64,000 bases of DNA, from positions 18,150-82,149 of the forward strand of contig NZ_MTAW01000238.1 of NCBI RefSeq assembly GCF_002154725.1, read 5' to 3'. This DNA is from Nostoc sp. 106C. Its GTDB lineage: Bacteria > Cyanobacteriota > Cyanobacteriia > Cyanobacteriales > Nostocaceae. A program made the position numbers and the translations under genes. The notes under the pieces were generated by a model. It did not search any database. It saw only the letters and a program-made list of their open reading frames with translations, and had not been told where the DNA came from. Shown in pieces: positions 50,832-60,093 of this stretch; within the stretch, counting starts at the first letter, position 1, and every line of letters starts with the position of its first letter.

Positions 50832-51578
50832 CTAATTTTCAGCGGAAGGAATTTGCTCAACGTGAGCTTGGGCTTGGAGTATGAGTTTGCCTGGTTCTAC
50901 CTTTAAACTGTTAACTTGTAAGGCCATTCCCTCCAAGTCAAAGTTGCTCAAGTTCAAAAGTTCACTGGTTTGATCTACCAAAGCTTTTGTGATTTCTGGC
51001 GATATTTCCTCCCCTTTTCCATACTCGACATTTTCCAAAGAAACAGTTTTTCCATTCGCGCTGGCGCGGGGTACTGCCTCAAAAGCAACTTGGTGAGTTT
51101 CGCCAGTTTCTACTAAAAGTATGTTGGCATTTACTGCAACCTTTCCTTCACCAGGTAGGTGAAAATCCACATTTTGGGGATTAATTGTTGTCGTTTGTCC
51201 ATTGACCTGTATTTTCTGATTTTGGAGTTGAGAACGAACATAATCAGAGTTAAAGGCGCGGTTAATATCTGCTTCAGTTAAAACGACTCGCGCACTTCCT
51301 ACAGTAGGTTTTGTAAGTTCAATTTTGCCAAAAGCAACACTGAGAGGATTAATGGCGACGCTTTGGATTTGCATGTCCATTTCCTCGACACGGAGGTCTT
51401 TTTGCATCACTAAACCTTCGCCCTCAATTGAAACTGTATCTATCTGTCCCTGAACCAATTTGAGCGGATCGGTTTTAATATCGACATCTAAATTTTCTAC
51501 TTCATCTAATTGGCTAGATAACCCTACTTCTGCGGCTTTATTTAGTGCTTGCTCTCCTAGTCCAGGACTTTCCGCCAT
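50832..51578 (-). CDS. DUF2993 (LmeA-like) protein
   Basis: A 248-residue beta-rich protein without a signal peptide. It has the DUF2993 pattern: LGEQALNKAAEVGLSSQLDEV, LKLVQGQIDTVSIEGEGLVM, LTEADINRAFNS and LEGMALQVNSLKVEPGKL. Relatives in mycobacteria bind phospholipids; here the role is unknown. Upstream of DUF2231 with a 12-bp gap. Confidence 0.85.
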   Translation of the reverse strand: MAESPGLGEQALNKAAEVGLSSQLDEVENLDVDIKTDPLKLVQGQIDTVSIEGEGLVMQKDLRVEEMDMQIQSVAINPLSVAFGKIELTKPTVGSARVVLTEADINRAFNSDYVRSQLQNQKIQVNGQTTTINPQNVDFHLPGEGKVAVNANILLVETGETHQVAFEAVPRASANGKTVSLENVEYGKGEEISPEITKALVDQTSELLNLSNFDLEGMALQVNSLKVEPGKLILQAQAHVEQIPSAEN

Positions 51579-51836
51579 GCTGAGTTAATCTCCTATTTGA
51601 CTATCTTTGAGTCAATCTAGAAAATCTGCAACAGAAATTTATCTATCTGACGATGGAGTAAAGATTAAGTAGTTGTCTATCTAAAAGTAGAAGTATTAAT
51701 TTATGAGTAATTTTTTTTGTTTTTCTACCTAGAGTAACCAAGGTAATCACTCAAAAGAAAGAGGGAAGGATTCTCAGCAATCGGCAAACTTGATATTAGT
51801 GACAAATACGAATTCTTTTTTGAGGAGAACTGAATA

Positions 51837-52889
51837 ATGGTAGCTAGTTTAGATGATACTAAACGTAATGCAATTGCCGTTAAATTGGCATCTCTAAAAG
51901 CCTTACAACAGTTGGTTCTGGAAAATGAACAACAACTTTTGCAGCAAGGTCTTGATTCCGAAATTTCTGACCGCATCCGGGATTTCATCAAAGACGATCA
52001 AAAAAACCTAGGTGTTTTGGAAACTGTAATCGGTCAGTATGGTATCCAAGCTGAACCCAAACAAACAGTTCAAGAATTTATTGACAAAGCTCGGAAATTG
52101 TTTCAAGGTTCCGAACTTAGCTTGTATGAGAAAGTGTCTCAGCATGAATTGCTAAAGCATCAAATAGTCATGAGTGGCTTGATCGTTCACAAGGCTGCTC
52201 AAAAAGTTGGTGCTGACGTTTTGCTGGCGATCGGACCTTTGAATACCATTAACTTTGAAAACCGCGCTCACCAAGAGCAACTCAAAGGTATTCTAGAAAT
52301 TTTGGGTGTTCGCGAACTGACTGGACAAGAAGCCGATCAGGGTATATGGGCACGAGTTCAAGATGCTATGGCCGCAGTCAGTGGTGTTGTAGGTAGTGCA
52401 GTCACCCAAAGCAGTGACAAAAAGGATCTGAATATCCAAGATGTCATTCGTTTAGATCACAACAAGGTAAATACTCTATTCACCGAACTGTTGCAAAGCA
52501 ACGATCCCCAAAAGATTCAAGAGTACTTCGGTCAAATTTACAAGGATTTAACAGCCCACGCTGAAGCAGAAGAAGAAGTTGTTTACCCAAGAGTACGGGC
52601 TTTCTACGGTGAGGGCGATACCCAAGAACTCTACGACGAACAAGCCGAAATGAAGCAGGTGTTAGAGCAAATTAAGGCTATTAGCCCCTCTTCAAATGAA
52701 TTCAAAGATAGAGTCAGACAGTTGATGGAAGCAGTTGGCGACCATATCCGTCAAGAAGAAAGCACAATGTTTGCGGCTATTCGCAACAACTTAAGCAGCG
52801 AACAAACAGAACAATGGGCTACTGAATTTAAAGCTGCTAAGAAGAAAATTCAAGAAAGACTGGGTGTTGTCAGCGAAGCTAATGCCTAG
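51837..52889 (+). CDS. Two-domain hemerythrin-like protein
   Basis: A 350-residue helical protein. The C-terminal hemerythrin HHE domain (about 203-335) has LDHNKVNTLF, HAEAEEEVVYP and DHIRQEESTMF, the His/Glu ligands of a diiron site. The N-terminal half (about 1-175) is a helical bundle that resembles ferritin-like domains but without clear metal ligands (LENEQQLLQQGLDSEI). Possible roles are oxygen or NO sensing or iron handling. AGGAG lies about 9 bases upstream. Strong terminator downstream. Confidence 0.85.
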   Translation: MVASLDDTKRNAIAVKLASLKALQQLVLENEQQLLQQGLDSEISDRIRDFIKDDQKNLGVLETVIGQYGIQAEPKQTVQEFIDKARKLFQGSELSLYEKVSQHELLKHQIVMSGLIVHKAAQKVGADVLLAIGPLNTINFENRAHQEQLKGILEILGVRELTGQEADQGIWARVQDAMAAVSGVVGSAVTQSSDKKDLNIQDVIRLDHNKVNTLFTELLQSNDPQKIQEYFGQIYKDLTAHAEAEEEVVYPRVRAFYGEGDTQELYDEQAEMKQVLEQIKAISPSSNEFKDRVRQLMEAVGDHIRQEESTMFAAIRNNLSSEQTEQWATEFKAAKKKIQERLGVVSEANA

Positions 52890-52940
52890 AATGTCTTCAG
52901 GCTTTCTCTAAAGGCTAGTAAAGGTTAGTTAGAATTGGAA

Positions 52941-52970
52941 ACTCCCAACACTTAGGTGTTGGGAGTTTTT
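52941..52970 (+). terminator. Strong terminator of the hemerythrin gene
   Basis: ACTCCCAACAC/GTGTTGGGAGT, a perfect 11-bp stem with a TTAG loop and TTTTT. Confidence 0.92.
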
Positions 52971-53123
52971 ATTTACAAATTTTTGTAAACTTCATCATCA
53001 TTACCCTTCCCAACCCATATTCATCAAGCTCAATCCATATCTCAAATCTCTGATTTGAATCCATCATTGGTGATTAATGATACCTACACCATAGCCTCAA
53101 TTCCTAGTTGCACAAGTCAAAAG

Positions 53124-53155
53124 TTGCTTCAACTGCGGTAATCAAGTTGAAGCAA
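53124..53155 (-). terminator. Terminator of the M20 amidohydrolase gene
   Basis: TTGCTTCAACT/AGTTGAAGCAA, a perfect 11-bp stem with a 10-base loop, about 20 bp after the stop; CTTTT follows on the minus strand. Confidence 0.7.
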
Positions 53156-53175
53156 AACATGAACCCGCAATTTTA

Positions 53176-54363
53176 TTAGATTTGAGGAGACAGCCAATAC
53201 TTATACGCAGCATAGGCCATAGTTACAACCCCAGTGATAATGGCAGTTTCATCAACTTCAAATTCGGGGTGGTGTAATGGGTGATTAATAATTCTATCTT
53301 TGTAGCCTACGCCCAAGCGAAACATAGAACCAGGAGCGTGTTCTAAATAAACAGAAAAATCTTCAGCACCAAGGGAGGGTTCTAGTAATACTTGGACGCG
53401 ATCGCTATTCCAAGCTTCTTCTGCTGCTGATTGCAATAATTGTGTCAAAGCATAATCATTTTGCACGCTGGGTACACCCTGGTGATAATTGACTTGATAA
53501 TGCGCACCATAGCAATGGCAGACACTAGCGACAATTTTTTCAATCCAGTTGGGAAGACTAGCACGGGTTTCGGGATGAAGCGATCGCACTGTTCCTAATA
53601 ACCGCACTTTATCGGCAATGACATTTGGTGCTCGCCCACCATTAATTTGCCCAATGGTTAATACTACTGGACGTAGAGGATTTTGTGTCCGGCTTATTGC
53701 TTGTTGTAAAGCAGTAATTACTTGCGAAGCAATCCAAATTGCATCGATTGCCTCATGAGGACGTGCTCCATGTCCAGATTCGCCAATAATCAAAATCTCT
53801 AAATCATCAGCCGCTGCTGTCAATGCGCCATAACGCACGCCAATAGAACCTGCGGGTATGGAAGGAAAAACATGTATACCTAATATAGCCGAGACATTTT
53901 TCATCGCCCCGTCTTTCACCATCCAGCTGGCTCCTTGAGCAATTTCCTCTGCTGGCTGAAATAAAAACCGGACTTTACCGCCTAACTCTTCTGCCATTTG
54001 GGATAGTACCATTGCTGTTCCTAACCCTACTGTGGTGTGGACATCATGACCGCAAGCGTGCATCACACTTGCGGCGCGAGAAGCGTATTCCAAGCTAGTG
54101 CGTTCTTGAATTGGCAAAGCATCCATATCGGTGCGAATTGCCAATAAACGCTCATCATTACCAGTACCTTGCAATTCACCAATGACGCCGGTTTTGCCAA
54201 CACCTTCCTGTACATGTATACCGCTAGAAGACAACACACCTGCAACAAAGGCAGCTGTTTGGTATTCCTGACCACTGAGTTCTGGGTGTGCGTGGATGTG
54301 GCGGCGAATTTCTATGAGACGAGGTGCTAGCTTTGTGGCTAAGTCTTTAATCTGGTTCAGCAT
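53176..54363 (-). CDS. M20-family amidohydrolase (hippurate/IAA-amino-acid hydrolase-like)
   Basis: A 395-residue metal-dependent amidase. The ligand motif HACGHDVHT (about 106-114) and EEIAQGASWMV follow the M20D pattern. The dimerisation domain has GHGARPHEAIDAIW, and the C-terminus GAEDFSVYLEHAPGSMFRLG carries the last ligands. It hydrolyses N-acyl amino acids in relatives; the substrate here is unknown. Monocistronic. Confidence 0.9.
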   Translation of the reverse strand: MLNQIKDLATKLAPRLIEIRRHIHAHPELSGQEYQTAAFVAGVLSSSGIHVQEGVGKTGVIGELQGTGNDERLLAIRTDMDALPIQERTSLEYASRAASVMHACGHDVHTTVGLGTAMVLSQMAEELGGKVRFLFQPAEEIAQGASWMVKDGAMKNVSAILGIHVFPSIPAGSIGVRYGALTAAADDLEILIIGESGHGARPHEAIDAIWIASQVITALQQAISRTQNPLRPVVLTIGQINGGRAPNVIADKVRLLGTVRSLHPETRASLPNWIEKIVASVCHCYGAHYQVNYHQGVPSVQNDYALTQLLQSAAEEAWNSDRVQVLLEPSLGAEDFSVYLEHAPGSMFRLGVGYKDRIINHPLHHPEFEVDETAIITGVVTMAYAAYKYWLSPQI

Positions 54364-54510
54364 GAATCGATTGCAGTTTACAGCTTTGTTCCCATGATAA
54401 AGAAGCGTTAAGAAATCGCTAACTGCTGCACTCTTCCAGAAAGCTTTTGATGAAGAAGGGAGCTAAGTAAATTCCCGTGAACTTGCTGCTCCCCCTGTGA
54501 ACATTTGTTA

Positions 54511-55038
54511 CTATTTCTTTTTACTAGCTTGTGCGTCTGTGCCTTCTTGTAAAGACCAGCCATAGGGTTTGTCAGAAGTGACGACACCATTAGCCAGTGT
54601 TGTTAGTCGGAAATTTGCTGCCCGGAAATTAGTGAACAGCATTGTAGCACCTTTGAGGTTAGCCGCTTCTAGATTGGCGCTAATAAAACCAGCGTACGAA
54701 AGATTAGCATTGTCTAAAGATGCTGATTTCAAATTTGCACCAGTTAAGGACGCACCAGTAAGATTTGCAGAACTTAGAACCGCAGTTTCCAGATCTGCTC
54801 CAGTGAGATCGGCATTTGTGAGATTAGCTTGAGAGAAATTGGTTCCCTTTAAGTTAGCTCCGCGTAAGTTTGCGCCAGTGAGATTCACTTGCGTCAGGTC
54901 AGCACCACTTATATCGCATCGAGGACAGCTAGATGTTGTTTTTAATTGCTCTAAGTCTTGCTGATTCACAGCTAAGGCTTGTCCTGCAAGCCCAAAACAA
55001 GCTAACAAGGTAAGGGTAGCGGCAATCTTGAGTTTCAT
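54511..55038 (-). CDS. Secreted pentapeptide-repeat protein
   Basis: 175 residues. A Sec signal (MKLKIAATLTLLACFGLAGQ) is followed by a short linker with a CPRC pair (TSSCPRCDIS, about residues 38-41), then about 19 A(D/N)LxX repeats (about 45-145; TGANLRGANLKGTNF). The repeats form a right-handed beta-helix. The leading CPRC is common in cyanobacterial members. Located in the periplasm or thylakoid lumen. Function unknown. Confidence 0.88.
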   Translation of the reverse strand: MKLKIAATLTLLACFGLAGQALAVNQQDLEQLKTTSSCPRCDISGADLTQVNLTGANLRGANLKGTNFSQANLTNADLTGADLETAVLSSANLTGASLTGANLKSASLDNANLSYAGFISANLEAANLKGATMLFTNFRAANFRLTTLANGVVTSDKPYGWSLQEGTDAQASKKK

Positions 55039-55401
55039 ATTTTTTAAGGATATTCACAAAGATGACATGTAATAGCAGCCCCCGTTGAACACCTATAATA
55101 CCTACACCAAGCCTAGTCTCTCGGTATCTAACCAAAGGTTAACCTGTGGCTAACACCACAAGCAAGGCGCAGTGCTTGGATTACAGCCAATTCAACGTTT
55201 ATGGACAAGGTATAACAACTATACTTATTGTCATACTTAACATATCCGAATTTTTCAGCAAATGGCAGGTAATGAAGTGACAATGAAGAAGTTATAAAAT
55301 TCTTATAAATTATGGTGATAATACTACCCAATATCAAATTTAGGGATTAGAATCGTGTCGTAACGAACTATACTGAACCTTTTATAGACTACCATATATT
55401 T
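55039..55401. other. Spacer upstream of the pentapeptide gene, no gene seen
   Basis: About 360 bp. Frames on the minus strand here are open by chance. I see no terminator or conserved site before the hairpin at 55402. Confidence 0.45.
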
Positions 55402-55441
55402 GATCCCCCTAGCTCAATGATAAAGCGTAGCTAGGGGGATC
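55402..55441 (-). terminator. Hairpin after the kinase gene
   Basis: GATCCCCCTAGCT/AGCTAGGGGGATC, a perfect 13-bp stem with a 14-base loop, 20 bp after the stop at 55461. The tail AAATATATGG on the minus strand is not T-rich, so it is a strong hairpin but an imperfect terminator. Confidence 0.6.
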
Positions 55442-55460
55442 TTAAATTTTGGGCATTTGA

Positions 55461-57209
55461 TTAACGCCATCCTAGTAAGCGCAACCCAGGCACGATTAAG
55501 TAATAACTCACGCCTAACCAAAAGCTCATTAAGATGCCTTCTAAAGCAAAAAAAACAATGGGTATTAATAATTCATACCATTGGGGAGGGCTAGAAAATT
55601 GGAAGACAGTTGGGAGAATGTCTAAGCGAATTGCACCAGCAAACAAAAATGCAGTGCCCAAAGAAGCAATCACAGCATAGACTATGCGATGGCTGCGCAG
55701 TCCCAAACTCAAGGTGAGCAGGAAAACTGTAAACACAACCGAGATGACTAACCCTTCATTGCTGTTTCTAGGTATAGTTAATTGCAAAACTAACCAACCT
55801 AAGCCATAGCTAATAGTACCCATCAGCGATGCTACTAAAAATCGTCTGCGTTGGGCAAAACCTCCCGCTACCGTCAGTCCCCATGCTGTTCCTAAGCCTG
55901 CGGCGGCAAATATTAGAACTTCTGCTATCAATACAGTTTGGTTATCGGGAAATAAGCCAGGTAGCTGACGAAAGATCAGTTGAGCAACGCGATCGCCTAA
56001 AATTGTCCGATACGCTAAAAAGAAACCAATAACTGTACCAAGGACAGCACCAGTCCCAGTCAGTATCATTGCCCAAATTGTGATCAGACAGGCAAGTAAG
56101 AATTTGGCGATCGCCTTTAAGATCCACAGCGTAGTTTTACCTATAGCCTTAGTAAAATTCCCTAGGGCTTGTTCTACAGCTTGCATTAGCAGTGTTAATC
56201 TGGCTGATGCTTGGCGCAAAGTATTTTGAATTAAAAAAGATAATCCGTTGGATGAGTTGACTTGAGAGATTTTCGCCAACCGCCTTTGGATGATATTGGC
56301 ATTTACCGGACGCGATCGCACATCCTCCTGCACCATTTCATCTAATAAATCTGCAAACCTGGGATTCACATTTACTCGATTGCGCCATTGCAACATTCCA
56401 GTTTGCGGATCTTCCAAGTCTGGCGGATATTTACCTGTGAGTAATTCAATCATCGTTCTACCAAGGGCATAAAAATCTGCGCTTGGACCCACATGACCAC
56501 CACTAACTTGTTCTGGTGGACTGTAACCAGAAGAAAATAACCGCGTGGAACTCGATTGCGATCGCACTTTGGCGTCGCTAAATTGTTTTGCTCCCCCAAA
56601 ATCAATCAATACTAGCTGATTTCCAGCCGATACTTGCCAAATCAGCGGTAGACTTGACGAGGAGTTACGTAACATTAAATTAGAAGGTTTGATATCCCTG
56701 TGAAGAATCTGGCGTTTGTGCAATTCCTGTAAAATCTGTACAGCCTGGGTAAACCAGTTGAACACCATCTCCTCTGGACAGCCTTGAGGATAGTTTTTGA
56801 GTATTTCCTCTAAAGTCTGCCCGTTAATTTTTTCCATCACCAAACAAGGCAGTTGGAGTGGTTTGGGATTAGATAAATTTAGTAAAAAATAGCCATCGGC
56901 ATCTACTCTCGGAACCCCAGGATGGCGCAAACTACTTAAAACGGAAGCCTCTTGTTTAAATAAATCCAGTGCCTTGAGCGAATTCTCTACCAAAATCTTC
57001 AACACTTTTTCTGTTTGAGTTTTTTCATCCCAAACTGTGTAAATTTGAGCAAATCCTCCCGATCCTAAGGGCTGGATTGGCACATAGCGGTCTAATAACT
57101 GTAACGGTGCGCCACAGCTATTACAAAATTTGTTTCCCCAAGGTTGAGGATAGGGACGTTGACAATCAGGATTTATGCAGTGAACCGCACTCTGAGTGAT
57201 GTGGGACAC
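55461..57209 (-). CDS. Ser/Thr protein kinase with zinc ribbon and C-terminal membrane domain
   Basis: A 582-residue kinase of the same design as that at 37636. Zinc-ribbon cysteines are C11-x4-C16 and C29-x2-C32. The glycine loop is LGSGGFAQIY (48-57), the ATP lysine K71, the catalytic D172 in HRDIKPSN, and D203 in DFGGAK. A linker (about 315-345) and six or so membrane helices (about 355-575) follow. The larger membrane part distinguishes it from the other kinase. Targets are unknown. It is transcribed away from the CRISPR array. Confidence 0.9.
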   Translation of the reverse strand: MSHITQSAVHCINPDCQRPYPQPWGNKFCNSCGAPLQLLDRYVPIQPLGSGGFAQIYTVWDEKTQTEKVLKILVENSLKALDLFKQEASVLSSLRHPGVPRVDADGYFLLNLSNPKPLQLPCLVMEKINGQTLEEILKNYPQGCPEEMVFNWFTQAVQILQELHKRQILHRDIKPSNLMLRNSSSSLPLIWQVSAGNQLVLIDFGGAKQFSDAKVRSQSSSTRLFSSGYSPPEQVSGGHVGPSADFYALGRTMIELLTGKYPPDLEDPQTGMLQWRNRVNVNPRFADLLDEMVQEDVRSRPVNANIIQRRLAKISQVNSSNGLSFLIQNTLRQASARLTLLMQAVEQALGNFTKAIGKTTLWILKAIAKFLLACLITIWAMILTGTGAVLGTVIGFFLAYRTILGDRVAQLIFRQLPGLFPDNQTVLIAEVLIFAAAGLGTAWGLTVAGGFAQRRRFLVASLMGTISYGLGWLVLQLTIPRNSNEGLVISVVFTVFLLTLSLGLRSHRIVYAVIASLGTAFLFAGAIRLDILPTVFQFSSPPQWYELLIPIVFFALEGILMSFWLGVSYYLIVPGLRLLGWR

Positions 57210-57576
57210 AACCGCTAAAATACAAAGGCTGACTTGATTTTAGCGTTTCTTGAGATTTCTGGAATTTATTGATTTCATCGGTGATAAACTGCCAATCGTT
57301 ACCACAGTGTTTTTCCCTTGAGTCTGGCGTCAACCTGTAGGTGTTTGAAAACAAACAAAAAATTTTGCGTCCCAAAAGCTTACTCTTGCTGGTTTTGAAC
57401 CCTTTTTGCAAAGTTTGAGGTTGACGCAAACTCCATAACCCTTTCTACACAAGCTTTTGAGCTTGTTCTACGCATGACACTCTTGACAACTCAATGCCGC
57501 AAAAGCTACTTTAATTGGAGGTTGACGAAACTGTACCTTGAAAACCTAATATATCAATGCTTTCAGCTGCGGGCGG
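57210..57576. promoter_or_regulatory. Probable CRISPR leader and kinase upstream region
   Basis: AGGTTGACG occurs twice (about 57417 and 57522), and the region is free of real genes. The array's clean repeat end faces this side, so the leader should be here. The minus-strand open frame across 57166-57429 is not convincing. Confidence 0.55.
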
Positions 57577-58126
57577 TTCCAATTAATTAAAATCCCTATC
57601 AGGGATTGAAACAATCAGTAGCACTCAAACACTTCTTAAGGCGCAACCAATGAGTTCCAATTAATTAAAATCCCTATCAGGGATTGAAACTCAGCGGCAA
57701 CGGGATTACCCGCAAGCGCTTCATGTTCCAATTAATTAAAATCCCTATCAGGGATTGAAACATCCGCTTTTACTTTGGGGGATATTCCAAGTCACCGGGA
57801 AAGTTCCAATTAATTAAAATCCCTATCAGGGATTGAAACTTATTAGCAGCGGGGATGAAACTTCGTAAACACCGCAGTTCCAATTAATTAAAATCCCTAT
57901 CAGGGATTGAAACGTAATACCACCCATCGTCCCAACAAATGATGGTGGTTCCAATTAATTAAAATCCCTATCAGGGATTGAAACCTTGTTCATATAAAAA
58001 TGAAGGAGATTTTCGCAGGTTCCAATTAATTAAAATCCCTATCAGGGATTGAAACGCCGACTAAACTCACAATGGGTAAGAACTGCTATGTTCCAATTAA
58101 TTAAAATCCCTATCAGGGATTGAAAT
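57577..58126 (+). CRISPR. CRISPR array, 8 repeats and 7 spacers
   Basis: Repeats of 37 bp begin GTTCCAATTA and end GATTGAAAC, with an internal AATCCCT/AGGGATT stem. They start at 57577, 57655, 57725, 57803, 57877, 57948, 58019 and 58090. The first seven are identical; the last ends GAAAT, the usual sign of the leader-distal end, so the array reads left to right. Spacers are 41, 33, 41, 37, 34, 34 and 34 bp. The ATTGAAAC 3' handle is typical of cyanobacterial type I-D/III systems, but no cas gene is in the window. Confidence 0.97.
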
Positions 58127-58144
58127 ATTAGAATTGCTATAGTA

Positions 58145-59752
58145 CTACTGGTTATGCCCATCCCAAATCATCGGGAAATCATAATCTGAAAATGCAGGAA
58201 AATCTTGAGAATTACTGCGGCTTTCTTCATCCAGCACTTTGACAACCTTGTTATACATATCTTCCGCCTGTTGTAGAGAATCACCAATGCTAGTTAATCC
58301 CAACTTGCCAAATTGAGAAAGACAACCCATGAGATGAAACACCGTACCTGTTTCAGTGCAGCTATCAAAGTGCAATCTGTGGTGGGCAATAATATCCATT
58401 AAATCGTTGGGTAATAATCCCTGATAACGGTCTTTTTGTAAGTTGTCGGTGGCGATGTAGTATTTAGGACGCCCTTGTTGACTGTAAAATAACCCCGTAG
58501 ATAGGTCATAGCGACCGTTCGTTAATAATTTCAGGGTCATGAAAGGATGAGTAGTGCCACCTTTGCGCAGATTAATTTCGATCGCCTGAATATCCCACGG
58601 TCCATTTTCCTGTTCAACGGCGATAAAATCAACGCCAAATCGCTCTAAAGCTCCTTTTTCGGCTAGTTTTCTGCCAACCTGCAAGCCTAATTGCTGTAAT
58701 TCCAACCTATATTTTTCGTCTGCGGGAAAACGACAACCCAGGTAAATCTGACCATCTGGCCCTCCTAAGATTTGGTCATGAGTGGAAAGAATTTCGATTT
58801 CGCCAGTAGGTGTAATCCGTCCTTGGACGCTAGGCGATCGCTTTATTTCTCCCTCTACAAAAGCCTCAACAATCGCTCCTAATTCTGAGATGCGTCCAGA
58901 AAAATTTTCCCACTTTTCTTGGGAAGATTGAAAGCGCATAGTTGCAAAGCGATCGCTAATTGCTGCTACCCGTTCAGCAATAGAAGCTTGCCCTGGTGCT
59001 ACATTCATAATTGATCTTAAATCTAGCAGTGCATTTCCCTCTCCCGAAATGCCTTCGTTAAGTTTTACTACTATCCGTTGCAATGTCGGCTGGCGTTCCC
59101 ATAAATCACTAGCAGCTTGTGCCAAATCCTGCTGATTCCAAACCCTCTCGCTACCATCTGGATGCGGTACACCGCTTTCTGCAAATATCTGCCGACTACC
59201 ACTTTTTGATCCCCAAATCTGCAAATCTGGTGCGGCTGCGTATAGCGGTACATCCAATTTTAAAGACAATTCTGCTTCCAAATCGGTGGAATTATAACAC
59301 ACCATGAATGCTTTTTCTTGTCTCAAGGCCTGGCGAATTCGTTCTAGCAAACGCGGACGTTCTAAAATCTTTTGACTGAGTGGTTTAAGAGAAGAATCGT
59401 AAGTAGAAAGTAATAGTAAACGATTGCGGGCGTGGGAAAAAGGAATTCCTGGTAAGAGTTGGAGATAGTAATCAATAATACTAGGATGCATAGGCATTGA
59501 TGTTACATAAATTAGCCTAGTACGAGGGTTCCGTAAGCGCATCAAAGAAAATAATAATCGTTCTTCATAATGTTCACAGCCTTCTATTTTTTGGAGTTCG
59601 CGCTGGTCAATACTCAAAGAAGGAATAATTAAAATATCCGCCTCACTGTTGTCAAACAGCTCGATAGTTTTCCAGCGATCGCGTAAAGTTAATTGCAGAC
59701 TGCGAAAATTATCAACCCGACGATCTAACTCTGAGATATTCACTTTACCCAT
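58145..59752 (-). CDS. ATP-grasp protein related to PGM1-type peptide ligases
   Basis: 535 residues from the ATG at 59752, which I prefer to a start 93 bp upstream, because the extra residues (MFLCVFLSQKAEDKG) do not resemble a domain. The C-terminal half has ATP-grasp features: IVVKLNEGISGEGNALLDL, VEAFVEGEIKRSPSVQGRIT, and the metal-binding QAIEINLRKGGTTHPF. The N-terminal half (about 1-150) is a Rossmann-like domain. Such proteins join a carboxylate to an amine; the substrate is unknown. Its stop is 18 bp from the last CRISPR repeat. Confidence 0.75.
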   Translation of the reverse strand: MGKVNISELDRRVDNFRSLQLTLRDRWKTIELFDNSEADILIIPSLSIDQRELQKIEGCEHYEERLLFSLMRLRNPRTRLIYVTSMPMHPSIIDYYLQLLPGIPFSHARNRLLLLSTYDSSLKPLSQKILERPRLLERIRQALRQEKAFMVCYNSTDLEAELSLKLDVPLYAAAPDLQIWGSKSGSRQIFAESGVPHPDGSERVWNQQDLAQAASDLWERQPTLQRIVVKLNEGISGEGNALLDLRSIMNVAPGQASIAERVAAISDRFATMRFQSSQEKWENFSGRISELGAIVEAFVEGEIKRSPSVQGRITPTGEIEILSTHDQILGGPDGQIYLGCRFPADEKYRLELQQLGLQVGRKLAEKGALERFGVDFIAVEQENGPWDIQAIEINLRKGGTTHPFMTLKLLTNGRYDLSTGLFYSQQGRPKYYIATDNLQKDRYQGLLPNDLMDIIAHHRLHFDSCTETGTVFHLMGCLSQFGKLGLTSIGDSLQQAEDMYNKVVKVLDEESRSNSQDFPAFSDYDFPMIWDGHNQ

Positions 59753-59899
59753 AATTTCTGCCCTGTCTTGATTGCAAGACTGTATTATTACTATGGTACA
59801 TCCTTTATCTTCTGCTTTCTGGCTTAAAAATACACACAGAAACAAGGAAAGACGGTAGTACGGTTAAATATCAGAAGTTGATTTCGACCCACTCCTAAT

Positions 59900-59934
59900 A
59901 AAACACGACCAAATCTCTAATTCGGTCGTGTTTT
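59900..59934. terminator. Perfect inverted repeat, terminator-like on both strands
   Basis: AAAACACGACC/GGTCGTGTTTT, an 11-bp perfect stem with a 13-base loop, upstream of the ATP-grasp gene. Confidence 0.6.
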
Positions 59935-59977
59935 ATGCTCTCTGGTTGCGATCCACAAATAGCAGTTCCTCTTTTAC

Positions 59978-60093
59978 AGGACTTACGCAAGGACTACGAT
60001 TTTACGTCATTAAGAGCGTTCGCTGAAAGCGTTCCCGCAGGGTAGCGAAGTAATCGCAAAGGCTTAGTTTTTCGTCACGAGTGCGTAAGTCCT
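59978..60093. mobile_element. MITE-like element of 116 bp
   Basis: Terminal inverted repeats AGGACTTACGCA (59978-59989) and TGCGTAAGTCCT (60082-60093) are perfect over 12 bp. CTTTTA occurs just outside on both sides, which may be a target duplication. The interior holds AGCGTTCGCTGAAAGCGTT-type palindromic bases. No ORF. Confidence 0.75.

Noticed and set aside
57166..57429. 87-codon minus-strand frame next to the kinase
   Set aside because: It overlaps the start of the kinase gene and the probable CRISPR leader; the sequence does not resemble a protein.
57210..59752. cas genes next to the CRISPR array
   Set aside because: The flanking genes are a Ser/Thr kinase and an ATP-grasp protein; neither carries Cas motifs.
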